Source: Pseudomonas frederiksbergensis (lineage in GTDB: Bacteria > Pseudomonadota > Gammaproteobacteria > Pseudomonadales > Pseudomonadaceae). Taken from it: a stretch of DNA of 64,000 nucleotides. The translations under genes and the position numbers were made by a program. Shown piece by piece: positions 54,567 to 64,000 of the stretch (position 1 is the first letter of the stretch; every line of letters starts with the position of its first letter). The notes below the pieces were generated by a model. That model ran no database searches and had not been told where the DNA came from. It worked only from the letters and a program-made list of their open reading frames with translations. The DNA is taken from the NCBI RefSeq assembly GCF_017114915.1, contig NZ_JAAUOE010000006.1:1-64000 (forward strand), read 5' to 3'.

Positions 54567-56030
54567 TCAACCCGCCAACCCAGACTGTTGAACCAGGTTC
54601 AGCAGCGGTTGTGGGTACAGACCGAGGAAGAACGCCAGTACGGCAATCGCCAGCAGCATCACGCCGCCTGCACGTTGTTCCCAGTGCATTTGCGCATCGT
54701 GGCGACGCAGGTTCGGTTCCATCAGGTACAGGGTGACCATCACGCGCAGGTAGTAGAACACGCCGATGGCGCTGCCCAGTACCAGGGAGCCGACCAGCCA
54801 CCATTGATGCGACTCGACGCCGGTGGCGATGATGTAGAACTTGCCGATGAAGCCCGCGGTCAGCGGGATACCGGCCAGGGACAGCATCATCACGGTCAGC
54901 ACGGCGGTCAGGTACGGACGGCGCCAGAACAGGCCGCGGTATTCGTACAGGGCATCCGCGTCACGGCCGCTGTACGGCGAGGACATCAGGGTAATCACAC
55001 CGAACGCGCCGAGGCTGGTGATCACGTAGGTGACCAGGTACACGCCGATGGCTTCCACGGCCAGGCCCTTGCTCGCCACCAGGGCGATCAGCAGGTAGCC
55101 GAAGTGCGCGATGGACGAGTAACCCAGCAGACGCTTGAGGTTGCTCTGGGTCAGTGCCAGCAGGTTACCGAACAGGATCGACGCGATGGCGATGATGGTC
55201 AGTACGTTGCTCAGCACGCCACTGCTCGCCGCCGGCGAGATCTGGAACAGCCGCACCATCACCGCGAACACCGCCACTTTCGATGCGGTGGCCAGGAACG
55301 CCGCCACCGGTGCCGGAGCCCCTTCGTAAACGTCCGGGGTCCAGAGGTGGAACGGTACCAGCGACAGTTTGAACGCCAGGCCGATCAGCATCATGCCCAG
55401 GCCCAGTTGCGCGATCGGGCTCGGCAGGCCGGTGGCCGCCAGGGCCTGGCCGATGCCGTTGAAGCTCAGGCTGCCGGCTTCGGCGTAGAGCAGGGCCATG
55501 CCGAACAACAGGAACGCGGAACCGGCGGCCGACAGCACCATGTACTTGATGCCGGCTTCCAGCGAACGCTTGTTGAAGAAGGCGTAAGCCACCAGACCGT
55601 AGACCGGTACCGAGAGCAGTTCCAGACCGACGAACAACCCGGCCAGGTGCTGCGCGCTGACCAGCACCAGGCCACCGGCGGCGGACATCAGGATCAGCAG
55701 GTAAAGTTCTTCACGGTTGCCCGGGTAGCCCGTACCGCCGTCGCCCAGGTAGGCGTGGGCGAGGGTCACACAGGCGAGGGTGGCGACCAGGATCAGCGCC
55801 ATGTACAGGCAGGCGAAGGTGTCGATCTGCAGCAATGGCGTCACGGCCAGTGGCGCGACTTTCAGGGCTGGCAGGATCGACAGCAAGGCCAGGTTAAGAC
55901 CTGCCACCGACACCAGGAAGGTCTGTGAGTGGTTGCGGCGCCAGGCGATAGCCAGCATCACCACGATGATCGTGGCGCTGGTGATCAACAACGGCGCAAG
56001 CGCGATAAAGTGTTGAGTCGTGAATTCCAT
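54567..56030 (-). CDS. nuoN: NADH-quinone oxidoreductase subunit N
   Basis: Proton-pumping membrane subunit of complex I, 487 residues, with about 14 hydrophobic helices. The antiporter-like helix set includes [20 protein letters not shown] and [20 protein letters not shown], with the conserved lysines and the broken discontinuous helix region. ATG 56030 (M-E-F-T-T-Q-H-F) was chosen; a longer in-frame form reaches into nuoM. Last gene of the operon. Confidence 0.96.
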   Translation of the reverse strand: MEFTTQHFIALAPLLITSATIIVVMLAIAWRRNHSQTFLVSVAGLNLALLSILPALKVAPLAVTPLLQIDTFACLYMALILVATLACVTLAHAYLGDGGTGYPGNREELYLLILMSAAGGLVLVSAQHLAGLFVGLELLSVPVYGLVAYAFFNKRSLEAGIKYMVLSAAGSAFLLFGMALLYAEAGSLSFNGIGQALAATGLPSPIAQLGLGMMLIGLAFKLSLVPFHLWTPDVYEGAPAPVAAFLATASKVAVFAVMVRLFQISPAASSGVLSNVLTIIAIASILFGNLLALTQSNLKRLLGYSSIAHFGYLLIALVASKGLAVEAIGVYLVTYVITSLGAFGVITLMSSPYSGRDADALYEYRGLFWRRPYLTAVLTVMMLSLAGIPLTAGFIGKFYIIATGVESHQWWLVGSLVLGSAIGVFYYLRVMVTLYLMEPNLRRHDAQMHWEQRAGGVMLLAIAVLAFFLGLYPQPLLNLVQQSGLAG

Positions 56031-56037
56031 AGCGCTC

Positions 56038-57570
56038 TTACCGGGCCGAAGCGAGTTGAGTGAAGGCGGTGCCGAGCCACTGCTGCACGCCATGCATCGT
56101 CGCGGCAGAGGTATCGAGGAACGGTTGCGGGTACACGCCGATGTAGATCAGCAGCGCCGCAAGCCCAACCACCATGATCAGTTCGCGACCGTCCATGCCA
56201 CGCAACACCGCGTCCGACTTGGACGGGCCGAAGTAGGCACGGTGGACCATGATCAGCGAGTAGACCGAACCGAACACCAGGCCGGACGTCGCGAGTACGG
56301 TGACCCATGGGGCACTGGCGAAGGTGCCGATCAGGATCAGGAACTCACCGACAAAGTTACCGGTCGCCGGCAAGCCCAGCGACGCGGCCGCGAAGAACAG
56401 GCTGAGGGCTGGCAGGTAGGCAATCTTCGACCACAGGCCACCCATCTCGCGCATATCGCGGGTGTGGGTGCGCTCGTACAGCTGACCGGCGAGGATAAAG
56501 AGTGCCGCGGCCGACAGACCGTGAGCCAGCATCTGCATCACCGCGCCCTGCAGCGCCAGTTGGCTGCCGGAGTAGATGCCGATCAGCACGAAGCCCATGT
56601 GGGACACACTGGAGAAGGCAACCAGACGCTTGATGTCGGTTTGCGCGAAGGCCAGGAACGCACCGTAGAAGATCCCGATCAGACCCAGGGTCATGGCGAA
56701 CGGCGCGAACTCGGCCGAGGCATTCGGGAACAGCGGCAGGGCGAAACGCAGCAGGCCGTACGCTGCAGTCTTCAGCAAGATACCCGCCAGGTCGACGGAA
56801 CCTGCGGTCGGTGCCTGGGCGTGAGCGTCAGGCAACCAAGAGTGGAACGGTACCACTGGCAGCTTGACCGCGAAGGCGATGAAGAAGCCGAGCATCAGGA
56901 TGTACTCGGTGGTCTGCGACATCTTGGTTTTCAACAGGTCGGCGTAGTTGAAGGTAATCACGCCGGTGTCGTTGAAGTTGACCAGTACCAGCCCCAGGAT
57001 CGCCACCAACATGATCAGGCCGGAAGCCTGCGTGAAGATGAAGAACTTGGTCGCCGCGTAGATCCGGGTTTTCTTGCCGTCCGAAGAACTGTGACCCCAG
57101 AGCGCGATGAGGAAGTACATCGGCACCAGCATCATTTCCCAGAAGAAGAAGAACATGAACAGGTCGAGGGCGAGGAACACGCCGACGACACCGCCCAGGA
57201 TCCACATCAGGTTCAGGTGGAAGAAGCCCACGTGACGCTGAATCTCTTTCCAGGAGCAGAGTACCGAGAGGACACCCAGCAGGCCGGTCAGCAGGATCAT
57301 CAACAGCGACAGGCCGTCGAGGGCCAGGTGCACGTTGATGCCGAAGCGCTGGATCCAGACGTGTTTGAACTCAATCACCCAGGTCGGATCGGCACCCGGT
57401 GCCGGAGCAAATGAATAGTCACCGTTGGCCCACAGCCAGAGGCCGAGGGAGAGCAGCAGGGACATGGTGATCAGCGCAATCCAGCGGGGGAGGGTGGCGC
57501 CGAAGCGCTCACCCATCCAGCACAGCAGGCCGCCGATGAAGGGGATCAGGATTAGCCAGGGCAGAATCAT
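56038..57570 (-). CDS. nuoM: NADH-quinone oxidoreductase subunit M
   Basis: Antiporter-like complex I subunit of 510 residues. Characteristic segments: [20 protein letters not shown] (with the conserved glutamate), [20 protein letters not shown] and [17 protein letters not shown]. It follows nuoL after a 40-base gap. Confidence 0.96.
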   Translation of the reverse strand: MILPWLILIPFIGGLLCWMGERFGATLPRWIALITMSLLLSLGLWLWANGDYSFAPAPGADPTWVIEFKHVWIQRFGINVHLALDGLSLLMILLTGLLGVLSVLCSWKEIQRHVGFFHLNLMWILGGVVGVFLALDLFMFFFFWEMMLVPMYFLIALWGHSSSDGKKTRIYAATKFFIFTQASGLIMLVAILGLVLVNFNDTGVITFNYADLLKTKMSQTTEYILMLGFFIAFAVKLPVVPFHSWLPDAHAQAPTAGSVDLAGILLKTAAYGLLRFALPLFPNASAEFAPFAMTLGLIGIFYGAFLAFAQTDIKRLVAFSSVSHMGFVLIGIYSGSQLALQGAVMQMLAHGLSAAALFILAGQLYERTHTRDMREMGGLWSKIAYLPALSLFFAAASLGLPATGNFVGEFLILIGTFASAPWVTVLATSGLVFGSVYSLIMVHRAYFGPSKSDAVLRGMDGRELIMVVGLAALLIYIGVYPQPFLDTSAATMHGVQQWLGTAFTQLASAR

Positions 57571-57610
57571 GACGGGCTCGTTTCCTTTCGCAAGTTCGCA
57601 AGGTTCATAG

Positions 57611-59464
57611 TCAGACCGCTACCAGCACGACGGCGCCGATTACCAGCACGGCACCAGCAGCCATCGAGGCGGCATACCAACGCAGTTGACCGGTCTCGGT
57701 ACGGCTCAGGGCGGTGTGACCGCCTTTGGCCATACGCGGGATCAGACCGATGGTCTGGTCGAGCGGGTCTTTGCGCAGAATGTGGCTGATCGCAAGGTAT
57801 GGCTTGACGAACAGTTTGTCGTAGATCCAGTCGAAGCCCCAGGCAGCGAACCACCAGGCCGAAAGGATACGGCCGATGCCGCTGTTGGCGATGGCCGTGA
57901 CGAAGCGGCGCTTGCCCAGGAACAGCAGCGCGGCCAGCAGGATACCGGACAGGGCGATGGCGCCCGAGGCGATTTCCAGGCTGTGCTTGGCTTCGCCGCC
58001 GGCATGGCCGACGCTTTGCGGCAGCACACCGTGCAGCGGCGGAACGATCATTGCGCCGACGAACGTCGACAACACGATCAGCACCGACAGCGGCAGCCAG
58101 TGAGCGATGCCGTGACCGGCATGGGCTTCGGTCTTCGCTTCACCGTGGAACGCGATGAAGATCAGGCGGAAGGTGTACAGCGAGGTCATGAAGGCACCGA
58201 CCAGACCGGCATAAAGCAGGCCTTCGTTACCGCTGGCGAACGCTTCCCAGAGGATTTCATCCTTGGAGTAGAAGCCCGCGGTCACCAGAGGCAAGGCCGC
58301 CAGGGCCGCGCCGCCAACGATGAAGCTGGCGTAGGCCAGTGGCAGTTTCTTCCACAGGCCGCCCATCTTGAAGATGTTCTGCTCGTGGTGGCAGGCAACG
58401 ATCACCGAACCGGATGCAAGGAACAGCAGCGCCTTGAAGAAGGCGTGGGTCATCAGGTGGAAGATCGCGCCATCCCACGCACCGACGCCCAAGGCCAGGA
58501 ACATGTAGCCGATCTGGCTCATGGTCGAGTAGGCGAGGATACGTTTGATGTCGGTCTGAACCAGTGCGGCAAAACCTGCCAGCACCAGCGTCACGCCACC
58601 CACAACACCTACCAGGTGCAGGATGTCCGGCGCCAGGGCGAACAGGCCGTGGGTACGGGCAATCAGGTAGACACCGGCGGTTACCATGGTCGCGGCGTGG
58701 ATCAGTGCCGAAACCGGAGTCGGGCCGGCCATCGCATCCGCCAGCCAGGTTTGCAGCGGCAGTTGCGCGGATTTACCGACCGCCCCGCCCAGCAGCATCA
58801 GGGTCGCCAGAACGATCCAGAAGTCGCCGGCCTTGAAGTGCTCAGGCGCCTTGACCAGCAGTTCCTGGATGTTCAGCGTGCCCAACTGTTGGAACAGGAT
58901 GAACAGGCCGATGGCCATGAACACGTCGCCGACCCGGGTCACGATGAAGGCTTTGAGTGCCGCGTTACCGTTGTTGCGGTTGCTGTAGTAGAAACCGATC
59001 AACAGGTACGAGCACAGGCCCACGCCTTCCCAGCCGAAGTACACGAACAACAGGTTATCGGCCAGGACCAGGAACAGCATGCTGGCGATAAACAGGTTGG
59101 TGTAGGCGAAGAAGCGCGAGTAACCGGCTTCACCGCGCATGTACCAGGACGCGAACAGGTGGATCAGGAAGCCCACGCCCACCACCACGCCGAGCATGGT
59201 CACGGACAGACCATCCAGGTACAGGGTGAAGGTCGGCGTAAAGCCTTCCACCGCCATCCATTGCCACAGCACCTGGGTGTAATGACCACCCTCCGGTGGC
59301 GCGACGTTGAACTGCCAGATCACATAAGTGGCGACGATCGCCGACAGGCCAATGGAACCGACGCCGATCAGCGCCGAGAGGTTTTCCGAGAGGCGTCCCC
59401 GGGAGAACGCCAGCAGCACAAAACCGATCAGGGGGAACAGGAAAGTCAGATAGAGAAGGTTCAT
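57611..59464 (-). CDS. nuoL: NADH-quinone oxidoreductase subunit L
   Basis: Largest antiporter-like complex I subunit, 617 residues. [20 protein letters not shown] holds the conserved glutamate; [20 protein letters not shown] and [17 protein letters not shown] follow; the C-terminus bears the long lateral helix. It overlaps nuoK by 4 bases (ATGA). Confidence 0.97.
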   Translation of the reverse strand: MNLLYLTFLFPLIGFVLLAFSRGRLSENLSALIGVGSIGLSAIVATYVIWQFNVAPPEGGHYTQVLWQWMAVEGFTPTFTLYLDGLSVTMLGVVVGVGFLIHLFASWYMRGEAGYSRFFAYTNLFIASMLFLVLADNLLFVYFGWEGVGLCSYLLIGFYYSNRNNGNAALKAFIVTRVGDVFMAIGLFILFQQLGTLNIQELLVKAPEHFKAGDFWIVLATLMLLGGAVGKSAQLPLQTWLADAMAGPTPVSALIHAATMVTAGVYLIARTHGLFALAPDILHLVGVVGGVTLVLAGFAALVQTDIKRILAYSTMSQIGYMFLALGVGAWDGAIFHLMTHAFFKALLFLASGSVIVACHHEQNIFKMGGLWKKLPLAYASFIVGGAALAALPLVTAGFYSKDEILWEAFASGNEGLLYAGLVGAFMTSLYTFRLIFIAFHGEAKTEAHAGHGIAHWLPLSVLIVLSTFVGAMIVPPLHGVLPQSVGHAGGEAKHSLEIASGAIALSGILLAALLFLGKRRFVTAIANSGIGRILSAWWFAAWGFDWIYDKLFVKPYLAISHILRKDPLDQTIGLIPRMAKGGHTALSRTETGQLRWYAASMAAGAVLVIGAVVLVAV

Positions 59465-59769
59465 CCGCGCATCTCGCTGGCAGCGTCGATATCGAGAGTG
59501 TGGAAGCGGCGATACAGCTGCAACAGAATCGCCAGGCCAATACTGGCCTCGGCGGCTGCCAGGCTGATCACCAGAATGAACATGATCTGTCCATCCGGCT
59601 GCGCCCAGCGGCTACCGGCAACGATGAACGCCAACGCGGAGGCATTCATCATGACCTCCAGGCTCATCAGCACGAAGAGAATGTTGCGCCGGACCATCAG
59701 GCCGACCAGACCGAGGCAGAACAGGATGCCGGCGACCGCCAGACCATGCTCCAGAGGGATAGCAGGCAT
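59461..59769 (-). CDS. nuoK: NADH-quinone oxidoreductase subunit K
   Basis: Three-helix subunit of 102 residues with the conserved glutamates in [15 protein letters not shown] and [17 protein letters not shown] 59769 (M-P-A-I-P-L-E-H) begins the family N-terminus, with AGGAGCAATG upstream; an in-frame M two codons earlier (59775) is less likely. Follows nuoJ with a 2-base gap. Confidence 0.96.
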   Translation of the reverse strand: MPAIPLEHGLAVAGILFCLGLVGLMVRRNILFVLMSLEVMMNASALAFIVAGSRWAQPDGQIMFILVISLAAAEASIGLAILLQLYRRFHTLDIDAASEMRG

Positions 59770-59771
59770 CG

Positions 59772-60275
59772 TCATTGCTCCTTGGCTTCGTTGCGGCCCA
59801 AGTGGAACGCCGTGACGGCTGCGGCGAGCAGCAGCATCGAGGCGAGTTCGACCACCAGCAGATAAGGACCGAACAGGCTGATGCCCACGGCCTTGGCGTC
59901 TACGGTGGTGTGGCCGATGGCCTGACCGCTGGTTTCGCCGAACAGCACATACAGCAGTTCAGCCAGCAGCAGGGCGCCGAGCGCGACCGGGCCCAGCCAG
60001 ATACCGGGCTTGAGCCAGACGCGCTCTTGCTGAACCGAGGCCGGGCCCAGGTTCAGCATCATCACCACGAACACGAACAGCACCATGATGGCGCCGGCGT
60101 AGGCGATCACTTCCAGCACACCGGCGAACGGCGCGCCGAGGGCGAAGAACGTCATGGCCACGGCGATCAGCGAAATGATCAGGTAGAGCAGGGCGTGCAC
60201 GGGGTTGGTGTTGGTGATCACGCGAAGCGTGGACACAACCGCGATACCCGATGCGAAATAGAAAGCGAATTCCAT
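59772..60275 (-). CDS. nuoJ: NADH-quinone oxidoreductase subunit J
   Basis: Membrane subunit of 167 residues with five predicted helices. The helix with the pi-bulge glycine/glutamate region reads [20 protein letters not shown]. It sits two bases before nuoK. Confidence 0.95.
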   Translation of the reverse strand: MEFAFYFASGIAVVSTLRVITNTNPVHALLYLIISLIAVAMTFFALGAPFAGVLEVIAYAGAIMVLFVFVVMMLNLGPASVQQERVWLKPGIWLGPVALGALLLAELLYVLFGETSGQAIGHTTVDAKAVGISLFGPYLLVVELASMLLLAAAVTAFHLGRNEAKEQ

Positions 60276-60284
60276 CGTTCTTCC

Positions 60285-60830
60285 TTAAGGCAGCAAGCTC
60301 TTCACGTTGATCGGCTCGGCTTCATTTTGCGCGGCGCCTTTCGGCTTACCGGCAATGGCCATACCTGCAACACGATAGAAGTTGTAATCAGGGTTTTTGC
60401 CGGGGCCGGAGATCAGCAGATCTTCTTTCTCGTAAACCAGGTCCTGACGTTTGAACTCGGCCATTTCGAAATCCGGTGTCAGCTGGATCGCGGTGGTCGG
60501 GCAGGCTTCCTCGCAGAGGCCACAGAAAATGCAGCGCGAGAAGTTGATACGGAAAAACTCCGGGTACCAGCGACCGTCGTCGGTTTCAGCTTTCTGCAGC
60601 GAGATGCAACCCACCGGGCACGCCACGGCGCACAGGTTGCAGGCTACACAACGCTCTTCGCCGTCGGGGTCGCGGGTCAGGACGATACGACCACGGAAAC
60701 GCGGCGGCAGGTACACGGCTTCTTCCGGGTACTGCAGCGTGTCGCGCTTGCGGAAGGCATGGCCGAAGATCATCACCAGGCTGCGAAGCTGGGTGAAGAA
60801 GCCATGCACGATGTCAAAAATGTACTTCAT
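60285..60830 (-). CDS. nuoI: NADH-quinone oxidoreductase subunit I
   Basis: Peripheral subunit of 181 residues with two [4Fe-4S] motifs: [15 protein letters not shown] and [15 protein letters not shown] (clusters N6a/N6b). It lies 12 bases after nuoH. The N-terminus M-K-Y-I-F-D-I is a conserved membrane-surface helix. Confidence 0.96.
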   Translation of the reverse strand: MKYIFDIVHGFFTQLRSLVMIFGHAFRKRDTLQYPEEAVYLPPRFRGRIVLTRDPDGEERCVACNLCAVACPVGCISLQKAETDDGRWYPEFFRINFSRCIFCGLCEEACPTTAIQLTPDFEMAEFKRQDLVYEKEDLLISGPGKNPDYNFYRVAGMAIAGKPKGAAQNEAEPINVKSLLP

Positions 60831-60842
60831 GATTCTCTATCC

Positions 60843-61850
60843 TCACTGAGCCGCGACGGCGGGCGTGTTGAGCAACACGATCGCAGCGGTCACCAGCATG
60901 TTGACGAGGGTCAGCGGCAGGCAGAACTTCCAGCTGAAGTCCATCACTTGGTCATACCGTGGGCGCGGAATCGAGGCGCGCAGCAGGATGAAGAACATGA
61001 TGAAGAACGCGGTTTTCAGTGCGAACCAGATGAACGGGATCTGCGGCAGCAGGCCGAACGGGCCGTGCCAGCCACCGAAGAACAGCGTGACCAGCAGCGC
61101 CGAAATCAACACGATACCGATGTACTCACCGACGAAGAACATGCCCCATTTCATGCCGGCGTATTCAATGTGGTAACCGTCGGCCAGTTCCTGTTCCGCT
61201 TCCGGCTGGTCGAACGGGTGACGGTGAGTCACGGCGACGCCAGCGATGAAGAAGGTCAGGAAACCGAAGATTTGCGGAATGATGAACCACATGTTCTGCG
61301 CTTGGTATTCAACGATGTCGCGCATGTTGAACGAGCCGACCTGGATCACGATGCCCATCAGCGACAGGCCCATGAACACTTCGTACGACACGGTTTGTGC
61401 CGAGGCCCGCAAGCTGCCCAGCAGGGCGAACTTGTTGTTACTCGACCAGCCGGCGAACAGCACCGCGTAGACCGACAGACCCGCCATGGCGAAGAAGAAC
61501 AGGATGCCGATGTTGATATCCGCCACGCCCCAGGTCGGGGTGATCGGGATGATCGCGAAGGCAATCAGCAAGGCGCTCATGGCCACGACCGGCGCCAGGG
61601 TGAAGATCACTTTGTCGGCGAACGGCGGGGTCCAGTCTTCCTTGAAGAACATCTTGATCATGTCGGCCGCAATCTGGAACGCGCCGAACGGGCCGACGCG
61701 GTTCGGACCGTAACGGTCCTGCCAGAGGGCGAGCAGACGACGCTCGACCCAGCTCAGCAGCGCGCCGCAGACCACTACGGCGAGCAGAATCACGATGGCC
61801 TTGAGGACCGCGATGATTACGTCGATCACTTCAGGAGTGAACCAGGTCAT
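60843..61850 (-). CDS. nuoH: NADH-quinone oxidoreductase subunit H
   Basis: Membrane subunit of 335 residues near the quinone site. Conserved [40 protein letters not shown] and the acidic loop [20 protein letters not shown]. It overlaps nuoG by 4 bases. Confidence 0.97.
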   Translation of the reverse strand: MTWFTPEVIDVIIAVLKAIVILLAVVVCGALLSWVERRLLALWQDRYGPNRVGPFGAFQIAADMIKMFFKEDWTPPFADKVIFTLAPVVAMSALLIAFAIIPITPTWGVADINIGILFFFAMAGLSVYAVLFAGWSSNNKFALLGSLRASAQTVSYEVFMGLSLMGIVIQVGSFNMRDIVEYQAQNMWFIIPQIFGFLTFFIAGVAVTHRHPFDQPEAEQELADGYHIEYAGMKWGMFFVGEYIGIVLISALLVTLFFGGWHGPFGLLPQIPFIWFALKTAFFIMFFILLRASIPRPRYDQVMDFSWKFCLPLTLVNMLVTAAIVLLNTPAVAAQ

Positions 61851-64000
61851 AGCGCTGCCTCCTGCAGACCGTCAACGGATTTGCCAAAGATCGCGGGCGG
61901 AATACCGGCGATACCGGCCGGCAATGCGACCAGACCGGCGCCCAGTTCTTCGTTGATGCGCAGTGGCAGACGCAGGGTCTGGCCAGCCACGTTCAGGCTC
62001 AGCAGGGCACCGTCATTGACGCCCAGGCGATCGGCTTCGGACTTGGCCAGCGACACGTAGGCGGCTGGAATGCGTTCCTGCACCGGCGCGGCTTTGGCAG
62101 AGTTCTCTTCGCTGCCGAACAGGTGGAAGAACGGCACGACCTGCCAGGTGCCCGGCGCCGGGTTGAACGCGCGCGGAACACTGGCGAACCAGTTCAGCGA
62201 ATCACCGGTGCTTTCGATCAGGCGCGTGCCCGGGTCGCCAGCGCGCAGGTGACCACCGACTTCGTCCTGGAACTTGTTCCAGGCTTGCGGCGAGTTCCAG
62301 CCCGGAGACCAGGCGAATGGCACTTGCTGACGCGGTTCGGCAGAGCCCGAGTAACCTTCCATGGAGAAGGCAAACGCGGTGTCCTTGTCCTGGGAGGTGC
62401 GCGGTTCGTGCACGCTGATGTCAGCGCGCATGGCGGTACGACCGGAGTAACGCAGCGGTTCGCGCGCCAGTTTCAGGCCTTTGATCCGGAACGCGGCGGA
62501 CGGTGCGGCGTCGACGATACGCGCCAGTTGCGGCGTGCTTGCAGCAACGGCAGCCGTGACGTGGTCCAGTTGGGTCCAATCGATCGGCTGGTTCAGCAGG
62601 GTCGAGCGCAGGGCATGCAGCCAGCGCCAGCCTTCGTGGACCAGAATGCTCGCGTCGAGGTAAGTCGGGTCGAAGACCTGGAAGAAGCGCTGGGCGCGGC
62701 CTTCCTGGCTGACCAGCGTACCGTCGCCTTCAGCGAAGCTGGCCGCTGGCAGCACCAGGTGGGCGCGATCGCTGGTGGCAGTCTTCTGATGGTCCGCCAC
62801 GATCACCACTTTCGCGGCGTTCAGGGCCGCATCGACCTTGGCTTTGTCGGTACGGGTGTACAGATCGTTTTCCAGCACCACGATGGCGTCGGCTTTGCCG
62901 TCGATCACCGCTTGCAGCGCTTCGTCGACCGAGTTGCCGCCAAGCATGGCCAGGCCGAGGCTGTTGGCCTCTGGCACGATCAGGCTGATGGAACCATTCT
63001 TCTCGCGCAGCTTCAGGGCTTTGGCGATGTTCGCCGCTGCTTCGATCAGCGCCTTGGAACCCAGCGAGGTACCGGCAATGATCAGTGGACGCTTGGCCGC
63101 GAGCAGGGCGTTGGCGATGCGCTGAGCCAGTTCGAGGGCTTCAGCATCCAGGCCTTCAACGGCCGGCGCGCTGGCGTCGAGGGCATGAGCCACGGCGAAA
63201 CCGAGGCGGGCCAGGTCGTCTGGTGCGGCGTGAACGCATTCTTCAGCGATGTCGTCGAGCTTGGTTTCAGCCAGGCTGGCGATGAACAGCGGGTTCAGTT
63301 CGTGTTGGCCGATGTTTTTCACGGCGGCGTCGAGCCATGGCTGAACGCGCATCGCGTCGGCCATGTCTTCGGCCTTGCCCTTGACCGATTGACGCAGGGC
63401 CAGGGCCATGCGCGCAGCGGTTTGGGTCAGGTCTTCGCCGAGGACGAAAATTGCATCGTGGTCTTCGATGTCGCGCATGTTCGGGATTGGCAGCGGGCTG
63501 TTTTTCAACACCTGCACCACCAGACGAATGCGTTCCAGCTCCGAGGCTTCGATACCGGAGTAGAAGTGCTCGGCGCCGACCAGTTCAAGCAACGCGTAGT
63601 TGCTTTCCAGGCTGGCACGCGGCGAACCGATACCGACGATGTTGCGACCGCGCAGCAGGTCGGCGGCTTTGTCCAGTGCTTCGTCCAGGCTCAGTTTCGC
63701 GCCGTTGGCCAGCAGTGGCTGACGCGGGCGATCCTTGCGGTTGACGTAGCCATAGCCAAAACGGCCACGGTCGCACAGGAAGTATTGGTTTACCGAACCG
63801 TTGAAACGGTTTTCGATGCGACGCAGTTCGCCGTAACGTTCGCCCGGAGAGATGTTGCAACCGCTGGAGCAGCCATGGCAGATGCTCGGCGAGAACTGCA
63901 TGTCCCACTTGCGGTTGTAGCGCTCGGAGTGAGTCTTGTCGGTGAACACACCGGTCGGGCAAACCTCGGTGAGGTTGCCGGAGAACTCGCTTTCCAGGGT
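61847..64000 (-). CDS. nuoG: NADH-quinone oxidoreductase subunit G, N-terminus beyond window edge
   Basis: Large iron-sulfur subunit of complex I, open to the right edge: 717 residues visible of a family length around 900, so about 190 N-terminal residues (with the first clusters) are missing. The visible part begins within the region of the N-terminal clusters ([11 protein letters not shown]), then shows the N7-type cluster ligands [10 protein letters not shown] with a fourth cysteine 27 residues after the third (FLCDRGRFG). The rest is a molybdopterin-oxidoreductase-like fold ([17 protein letters not shown]). The operon runs G to N in the usual order. Confidence 0.96.
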   Translation of the reverse strand, partial: TLESEFSGNLTEVCPTGVFTDKTHSERYNRKWDMQFSPSICHGCSSGCNISPGERYGELRRIENRFNGSVNQYFLCDRGRFGYGYVNRKDRPRQPLLANGAKLSLDEALDKAADLLRGRNIVGIGSPRASLESNYALLELVGAEHFYSGIEASELERIRLVVQVLKNSPLPIPNMRDIEDHDAIFVLGEDLTQTAARMALALRQSVKGKAEDMADAMRVQPWLDAAVKNIGQHELNPLFIASLAETKLDDIAEECVHAAPDDLARLGFAVAHALDASAPAVEGLDAEALELAQRIANALLAAKRPLIIAGTSLGSKALIEAAANIAKALKLREKNGSISLIVPEANSLGLAMLGGNSVDEALQAVIDGKADAIVVLENDLYTRTDKAKVDAALNAAKVVIVADHQKTATSDRAHLVLPAASFAEGDGTLVSQEGRAQRFFQVFDPTYLDASILVHEGWRWLHALRSTLLNQPIDWTQLDHVTAAVAASTPQLARIVDAAPSAAFRIKGLKLAREPLRYSGRTAMRADISVHEPRTSQDKDTAFAFSMEGYSGSAEPRQQVPFAWSPGWNSPQAWNKFQDEVGGHLRAGDPGTRLIESTGDSLNWFASVPRAFNPAPGTWQVVPFFHLFGSEENSAKAAPVQERIPAAYVSLAKSEADRLGVNDGALLSLNVAGQTLRLPLRINEELGAGLVALPAGIAGIPPAIFGKSVDGLQEAAL

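Noticed and set aside
57686-62060. Long plus-strand frames (709 and 761 residues) over the nuo operon
   Set aside because: They lie antisense to well-supported nuoL, nuoK, nuoJ, nuoI and nuoH genes, with compositions typical of shadow frames.

Overview
The window reads as a chromosomal segment of a Pseudomonas, most likely of the P. fluorescens lineage. This rests on high GC, several families of REP/REPIN-type palindromes (cores such as GTAGGAGCTGGCTTGCC and GTGGCGAGGGGGCTTGCC), a PrrF iron-responsive small RNA, a leucine/isovalerate (liu) cluster with LiuR boxes, a DUF6124-type protein, and gene orders familiar from pseudomonads (lpxH-ppiB-glnS-cysS, nuoG-N). I assigned it from recalled families; no search was run.

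Layout. 0-1 kb: zapE, cut by the left edge. 1.2-7.9 kb: a minus-strand catabolic operon with a polyamine-type ABC importer and a three-subunit flavin/[2Fe-2S] dehydrogenase of the opine-oxidase/HcnABC type, divergent from an IclR regulator (8.1-9.0 kb). 9.2-12.9 kb: a compact three-gene unit of a free-standing amino-acid adenylation enzyme, a membrane ferredoxin-reductase-like protein and an enoyl-CoA hydratase. 13.1-14.7 kb: SrpA-like catalase plus cytochrome b561. 14.8-15.9 kb: cytosolic-type M14 carboxypeptidase. 16.2-17.6 kb: PrrF sRNA with its Fur/promoter region, a DUF6124-like protein, and a CI/PrtR-like repressor that has lost both self-cleavage residues. 17.6-27.1 kb: liuD, C, B, A, a divergent acyl-CoA synthetase, liuE and liuR, with three LiuR palindromes. 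27.3-29.6 kb: a LysR regulator divergent from an acyl-CoA dehydrogenase. 29.8-38.5 kb: a phosphate-binding-protein/OmpA fusion, xthA, a GNAT acetyltransferase, and tamA-tamB. 38.7-43.3 kb: lpxH, ppiB, glnS, cysS. 43.4-51.6 kb: a sigma-54 activator divergent from a complete glycerol ABC transporter (glpSTPQ, a DUF2160-type protein, glpV). 51.8-54.4 kb: an accessory pocket with a small secreted protein, a Phd/PIN toxin-antitoxin pair, a probable antitoxin remnant, and an orphan Tae4/Tai4 effector-immunity pair. 54.6-64 kb: nuoN to nuoG of complex I, with nuoG cut by the right edge.

How the parts work together. The liu genes convert isovaleryl-CoA to acetoacetate and acetyl-CoA under LiuR. The glycerol importer has a near-consensus -24/-12 promoter preceded by six TGTTCA repeats, which fits control by the adjacent AAA+ activator. 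TamA/TamB, LpxH and the OmpA-fusion protein concern the envelope. Complex I feeds the respiratory chain that flavin dehydrogenases in the window could also reach.

The least conventional items are the adenylation/membrane-reductase/crotonase unit, the catalytically dead S24 repressor, the orphan toxin pocket, and a pair of 111-bp inverted elements bracketing lpxH-cysS.
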